From NCBI GenBank assembly GCA_021904315.1, contig CM038918.1, positions 15,949,349 through 16,013,348 of the forward strand: DNA of 64,000 nucleotides. The letters are read 5' to 3'. The notes under the pieces are model-generated. The model saw nothing but the letters and a program-made list of their open reading frames with translations, was not told where the DNA came from and searched no databases. Source of the DNA: Sphagnum magellanicum. Lineage: Eukaryota; Streptophyta; Sphagnopsida; Sphagnales; Sphagnaceae. Positions 60,110 through 64,000 of the stretch are shown in pieces (position 1 is the first letter of the stretch; each line of letters starts with the position of its first letter). The translations under genes were made by a program, and so were the position numbers.

Positions 60110-60837
60110 ACACTAAAAGGGGTAAGAGGGGCATGCTAAAAACTCCGAGATTAGATTAGGAAGAAGGACAAACCATTTAGTTGGTCCTGCATCTAAAACC
60201 AACCAATAAGTTGGTTAGTTCACATTAAAAACATTTTCGGTGTTGGAATAAGGCACATGCAACCCTGGATTCACTTGACTCACCATGGTTTGGACTTGAG
60301 GGAAGGCACCACCTTCCCCCATATAGTATTTTCTATGCCTTTCCGCCACACTTGCATCCGAATGGCATTTTTTCCCAAGACTCCCAAAGTGGAGTCCTGA
60401 AACTATCTCAGTTTGGACTCCCGAGACTTTGGGCATTCGTAACTTCTCGCTCCAATCCTTGATAGGGACGAGGTCTAAAGCAAACTTGTAACTCTCCTTG
60501 AAATTTTTCCAATGGTGTGTTGCACTCCACTTGCACACCCCGGAATTGGGTCGATTCCCGATTTTTAGTGGTCGAGAGTCAAATTGCCAATTTGACTTCC
60601 GACCTTTCTTTCAACTATAACTTGTGCTGCAGATGTCAAAATGGCTCATGGGAGGCCATTTTGTACATCTACACTTCAAGACCTTTCCAATGGTATGAAG
60701 AACACCTCAATGCGAGGTGTTTTGACCCTTGCAATTGAGTTCTGAATTTTTGGGAGTCCCGGAGGACTCCCAAGTCCCATATTCGGAAGTGTGAATGGCG
60801 ACCTCACACTTCCTTCAAAGTGGGGTTGCGACACTCA
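60110..60837. mobile_element. Unexplained insertion between gypsy protease and reverse transcriptase
   Basis: Between the linker and the first reverse transcriptase motif the polyprotein frame is lost for about 700 bp, and the base composition shifts to higher G+C with GGAGTC / GACTCC motifs on both strands. Phrases such as TAACTTCTCGCTCCAATCC and GACCTTTCCAATGGTATGAA resemble LTR sequence of other plant gypsy elements. TGTTGG at 60241 and ACACTCA at 60837 could be termini, but no target duplication matches. A solo LTR is one explanation. Confidence 0.4.
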
Positions 60838-63422
60838 GGGCCAAGCAAGGGAGGTGGAACCCAAGATACACGGCCATGGTGAAGGAAGTGCTTGACAAGT
60901 TGTTGGAGGCAGGGTTCATTAGGCATGTGGAGACAATTGAGTGGGTTTCTCCTGTGGTATTAGCATTAAAGAAGAATGGCAAGCTAAGGGTATGTGTCAA
61001 TTACAAAGCTTTAAACAAAGTAATTAAGAAAAACTAATACCCTTTGCCATTTTGTGAAGAAATTTTGGAAAAAGTAGTAGGGCATGAGATGTACACATTT
61101 GAAGATGAGTACATGGGCTACCACCAGGTGAAAATTACTTTAGAAGATCAATTAAAGACCACATTCACCACACCTTGGGGGACATTTTGTTACACAATAA
61201 TGCCCTTTGGTTTGTGCAATGCTACAAGGACATTTTAATGTTTAATGAACAAGGTCTTTGATCCATTCTTGGGCCTTTTTCTACGGGTTTTCATTGACGA
61301 CTCTGGAGTTTATAGTGATAAAGCTTCTCACCTTGCCAAACTTGATTTAGTTTTTCAACGTTTGGATAGTTCAGGAGTGACTTTGAACCCTGAAAAAACC
61401 ACAATTGGTTTTTCAGAAGGGAAGATGGTTGGATACATTGTGTCAAAGGATGGGTAGCCATAGATCTCAAGAAGCTTTATAAGATTTCAAAGTTTCCCTT
61501 TCCCACCATGAAGAAAGCCCTTCGAGGTTTTTTAAGGATGGTGGGATATTATCGTAGTTCATACACATGTTTACAACAAAATCACATCCTTTAATACGAT
61601 TCTTGCGTGAAGATGCACCTGCACCAATGAAGGACGAGGTGTCAAAACGGGCATTCGAACAACTGAAGTCAGCTCTTCAAATTGCGCCAATCCTTTGAAC
61701 TCCAGATTAGAACAAACCATTTTTAGTATATTATGATGCATCTGGAGAAGCAATGAAGAACACACTATCACAATTGGATGAAAATGGCATGACCATCCCA
61801 TTCATTTTGCTAGCAGACAATGAACTTCAACAGAGAAGAATTATATTATGATCGAACAAGAAGGTCTTGTAATTATTTTCTTTCTTAAGAAGTTTCGCCA
61901 TCACTTGTTGGGGTACAAGGCCAAAATTGTGACAGATCACAAGGCCTTAACCTACTTGGTCAACAAGCCCAATCCAAGTGGTCGACTTGCTCGATGGTTA
62001 CTCTTGATGGAGGAATTTGACATTGACATTGTCCATCGTCTAGGGAGGCGGCATGGCAATGTTGATGGCCTTATAAGAGCATACGAAGGAATGGGTGATG
62101 TTTCAGAGGATGACGACTTTCCAGATGTTACAATCATGTCCATTAATGCAAAAGAAGCACCTAAAGAATATCGGGAAATCATTCAATACTTAGATGGCAT
62201 GAGGTTTCTAGATGGAGCCACAAAGGCAATACGAACAAGAATTGTGCACAAGAGTCGAAATTATTCGATGATAGGCAATCAGCTCCACTTCCAAAGAAGG
62301 GATGGTGTTTTACGACAAACCATTGGAAAACGTGACACCTCATGTCTTTTGTATGAGTCTCATGATGGGTTTTGTGGAGGCCACTTTGCGGGAAGAATCA
62401 CTGCAGAAAAGATTTTGCAAGTAGGTTACTATTGGCCCACCCTCTTCAAGGATGCCCATGATTATTGTAGGAATTATGATGTGGGTCAAGCCTATGCACA
62501 AAGGTCTACTATAAGTGGCCTTTTACATCCCATACCCCCTTTAGGACCTTTTGAAAAATGGGGAATTGATTTAATGGGCCCATTGCTAATGATTAGGAGA
62601 GGGCATCGATTCATTGAAGTTGCCATGGACTACCTCACAAAGTTTGCAAAAGTACGTGCCTTGAAGTCTTCAGTGAAACAAAAAGTAACACAATTTCTGT
62701 ATGAATGAATTTTTACTCGATTTGGGACACCACTTGAAATTGTTTCTTATAATGGTCCCCAGTTTCTGAGTGAGGTTGTGGAAAACTTGTTAGCACGCCT
62801 TGCAATGAAACATAGGTTTACCACTATGTATAAGCTTAGCATTAATGGCCTAGTAGAAAGGACCAATAGGACATTGTGTTCCATGTTGGCAAAAAAGGCC
62901 AAAGTTCATGCGAACATTTGTGATTGGGATCTCAAAATCCACCATGTTGTGTGGGTTTACAACACCACATACAAAACTGCCACATGGTATTCACCTTTTC
63001 GTTTAACCTATGGGATGGAAGCGTTTTTACCCATTGAACTAGAAGTAATGACTTTACGCACTGCCACAACAATGAGACTTCCTTTGGATGAATCCCAACG
63101 CCATCGATTATTATAACTTAACAAGTTGGACAAATTGCAGTTGGAAGCCTACCAATCCATTGAAGTTGCACATGCTCAACAAAAGAAGGCTTTCGACAAG
63201 AAGGTGAAGAAAAAGGAGTTCAAAGAAGGTGACCTTGTCATGATGTTTGACGCTCGACATCATCATAGGGCTTTCAAGAAATTGTTACCCAAGTGGTTTG
63301 GACCTTTAGTTATCAAAAAGATGTTTGTTGATAATGGGTCTTATGAACTTGAAAATGTCGATGGCTCACCATATCTAGACCGCATTAATCATGACAAATT
63401 GAAGAAGGTTTTGGATAAGTGA
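60838..63422 (+). pseudogene. gypsy reverse transcriptase, RNase H and integrase
   Basis: Reverse transcriptase: RWNPRYTAMVKEVLDKLLEA, EWVSPVVLALKKNGKLRVCV, TTPWGTFCYTIMPFGLCNA, and the catalytic FIDD at 61290-61301 (followed by SGVYS where ILVYS is usual). RNase H: VTDHKALTYLVNKP and RLARWLLLMEEFDIDIVHRL. Integrase: HDGFCGGHFAGRITAEKI and YYWPTL with the zinc ligand pair damaged (CRNYDVG); GIDLMGP keeps the first catalytic Asp (62568-62570); VSYNGPQF has Tyr where the second Asp belongs; NGLVERTNRT keeps the Glu. The GPY/F module (WFGPLVIKKMFVDNGSYELE) ends at a stop at 63420-63422. Several stops (61035, 61236, 61455, 62706, 63114) break it. Confidence 0.85.
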
Positions 63423-63455
63423 TTCCGAGGACGGAATCCATAATGAGTTTGGGAG

Positions 63456-63572
63456 TGATGTAACTTGATGTGTAATTTGTTATAATTATACAATTACTTA
63501 GGTAATTGTTTAAAGGGGTAAGTTGGGTGGTAGGATTCCATAATTTAGTCATGATGCATTGACGTATGTCAT
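63456..63572 (+). repeat. Putative start of the gypsy 3' LTR
   Basis: After a stretch ending GAGTTTGGGAG (a possible polypurine tract) the sequence starts TGATGTAACTTGATG. LTRs begin with TG, but without a visible 5' partner this border is provisional. Confidence 0.35.
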
Positions 63573-64000
63573 GTGCACCATCTGATATTATTTCCTTGTG
63601 ATTAATTATGGAATCACATGTGCACCATGTGATATTGTTTCATTGTGATTAATTATGGAATCACATGTGCACCATGTGATATTGTTTCATTGTGATTAAT
63701 TGTGGAATCACATGTGCACCATGTGATATTGTTTCCTTGTGATTAATTGTGGAATCACATGTGCACCATGTGATATTGTTTCTTTGTGATTAATTGTGGA
63801 ATCACATGTGCACCATGTGATATTGTTTCCTTGTGATTAATTGTGGAATCACATGTGCACCATGTGATATTGTTTCCTTGTGATTAATTGTGGAATCACA
63901 TGTGCACCATGTGATATTGTTTCCTTGTGATTAATTGTGGAATCACATGTGCACCATGTGATATTGTTTCCTTGTGATTAATTGTGGAATCACATGTGCA
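63573..64000. repeat. 47-bp tandem array, nine full units and continuing
   Basis: The word GTGCACCA recurs at 63573, 63620, 63667 and every 47 bp up to 63949, with a truncated tenth unit at 63996. Later units are almost identical, while the first two or three carry more changes. Each unit holds an imperfect palindrome (TCACATGTGCACCATGTGA). The array runs off the window. Confidence 0.97.

Larger units (their letters stand above)
56936..64000 (+). mobile_element. Ty3/gypsy LTR retrotransposon, decayed, right end outside window
   Basis: The plus strand carries the gypsy domain order gag, zinc knuckle, protease, reverse transcriptase, RNase H, integrase with C-terminal GPY/F module. No chromodomain is present after integrase. 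A purine-rich tract and TGATGTAACTTG at 63456 may mark the start of the 3' LTR, which grades into a 47-bp tandem array reaching the window edge. A 5' LTR and primer site were not identified with confidence. Confidence 0.8.

Noticed and set aside
63573-64000. CRISPR-like array
   Set aside because: The 47-bp units are contiguous with no unique spacers, in eukaryotic DNA next to a retrotransposon. It is a tandem repeat.

Overview
This window looks like plant nuclear DNA from a large, AT-rich, repeat-filled genome. The evidence is a four-exon WRKY transcription factor gene with GT-AG introns, Ty1/copia and Ty3/gypsy retrotransposon remains, hAT-type transposase pseudogenes, AAACCCT (plant telomere-type) motifs and long intergenic stretches without open frames. 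Nothing here fixes the lineage more closely than land plant. There are no bacterial-type operons, rRNA genes or CRISPR arrays.

Only two complete protein-coding genes can be built with matching splice phases. (1) On the plus strand at 24623-26807, six exons encode a protein of about 255 residues. It has a signal peptide, a cysteine-rich lumenal part and one membrane span, and it matches the SARAF/TMEM66 family (store-operated calcium entry-associated regulatory factor). (2) On the minus strand at 44400-41574, four exons encode a 719-residue group III-like WRKY factor whose DNA-contact heptapeptide is WKKYGNK instead of WRKYGQK, and whose zinc finger is C-X4-C-X23-H-X-C.

The rest is mobile and repetitive DNA. 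At 5514-8284 there is a DNA transposon with terminal inverted repeats, an 8-bp target duplication (AGCTAAGT) and a decayed zinc-finger/hAT-like transposase. From memory this transposase family is mostly known as hypothetical proteins of oomycetes. At 16650-18450 lies a second, unrelated hAT transposase pseudogene. At 30941-31011 there is a tRNA-like (SINE-like) element. From 31080 to 33420 the sequence is extremely AT-rich. A copia reverse transcriptase fragment lies at about 33640-33950. A whole but dead copia element occupies 34995-40235, with 219/225-bp LTRs and target duplication ATTCA, and it carries two later foldback insertions. A decayed gypsy element runs from about 56936 to the window end and finishes in a 47-bp tandem array that continues past the edge.

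Smaller structures include a 37-bp palindrome at 13033-13069, a dispersed repeat family whose two modules recur in the same order at three places, a pair of about 370-bp repeats, several minisatellites (94, 82, 115, 67 and 47 bp units), a 424-bp foldback and a 368-bp MITE-like element. The two host genes do not appear functionally linked. The WRKY gene has W-box-like motifs upstream, which would fit autoregulation, but this is inference.
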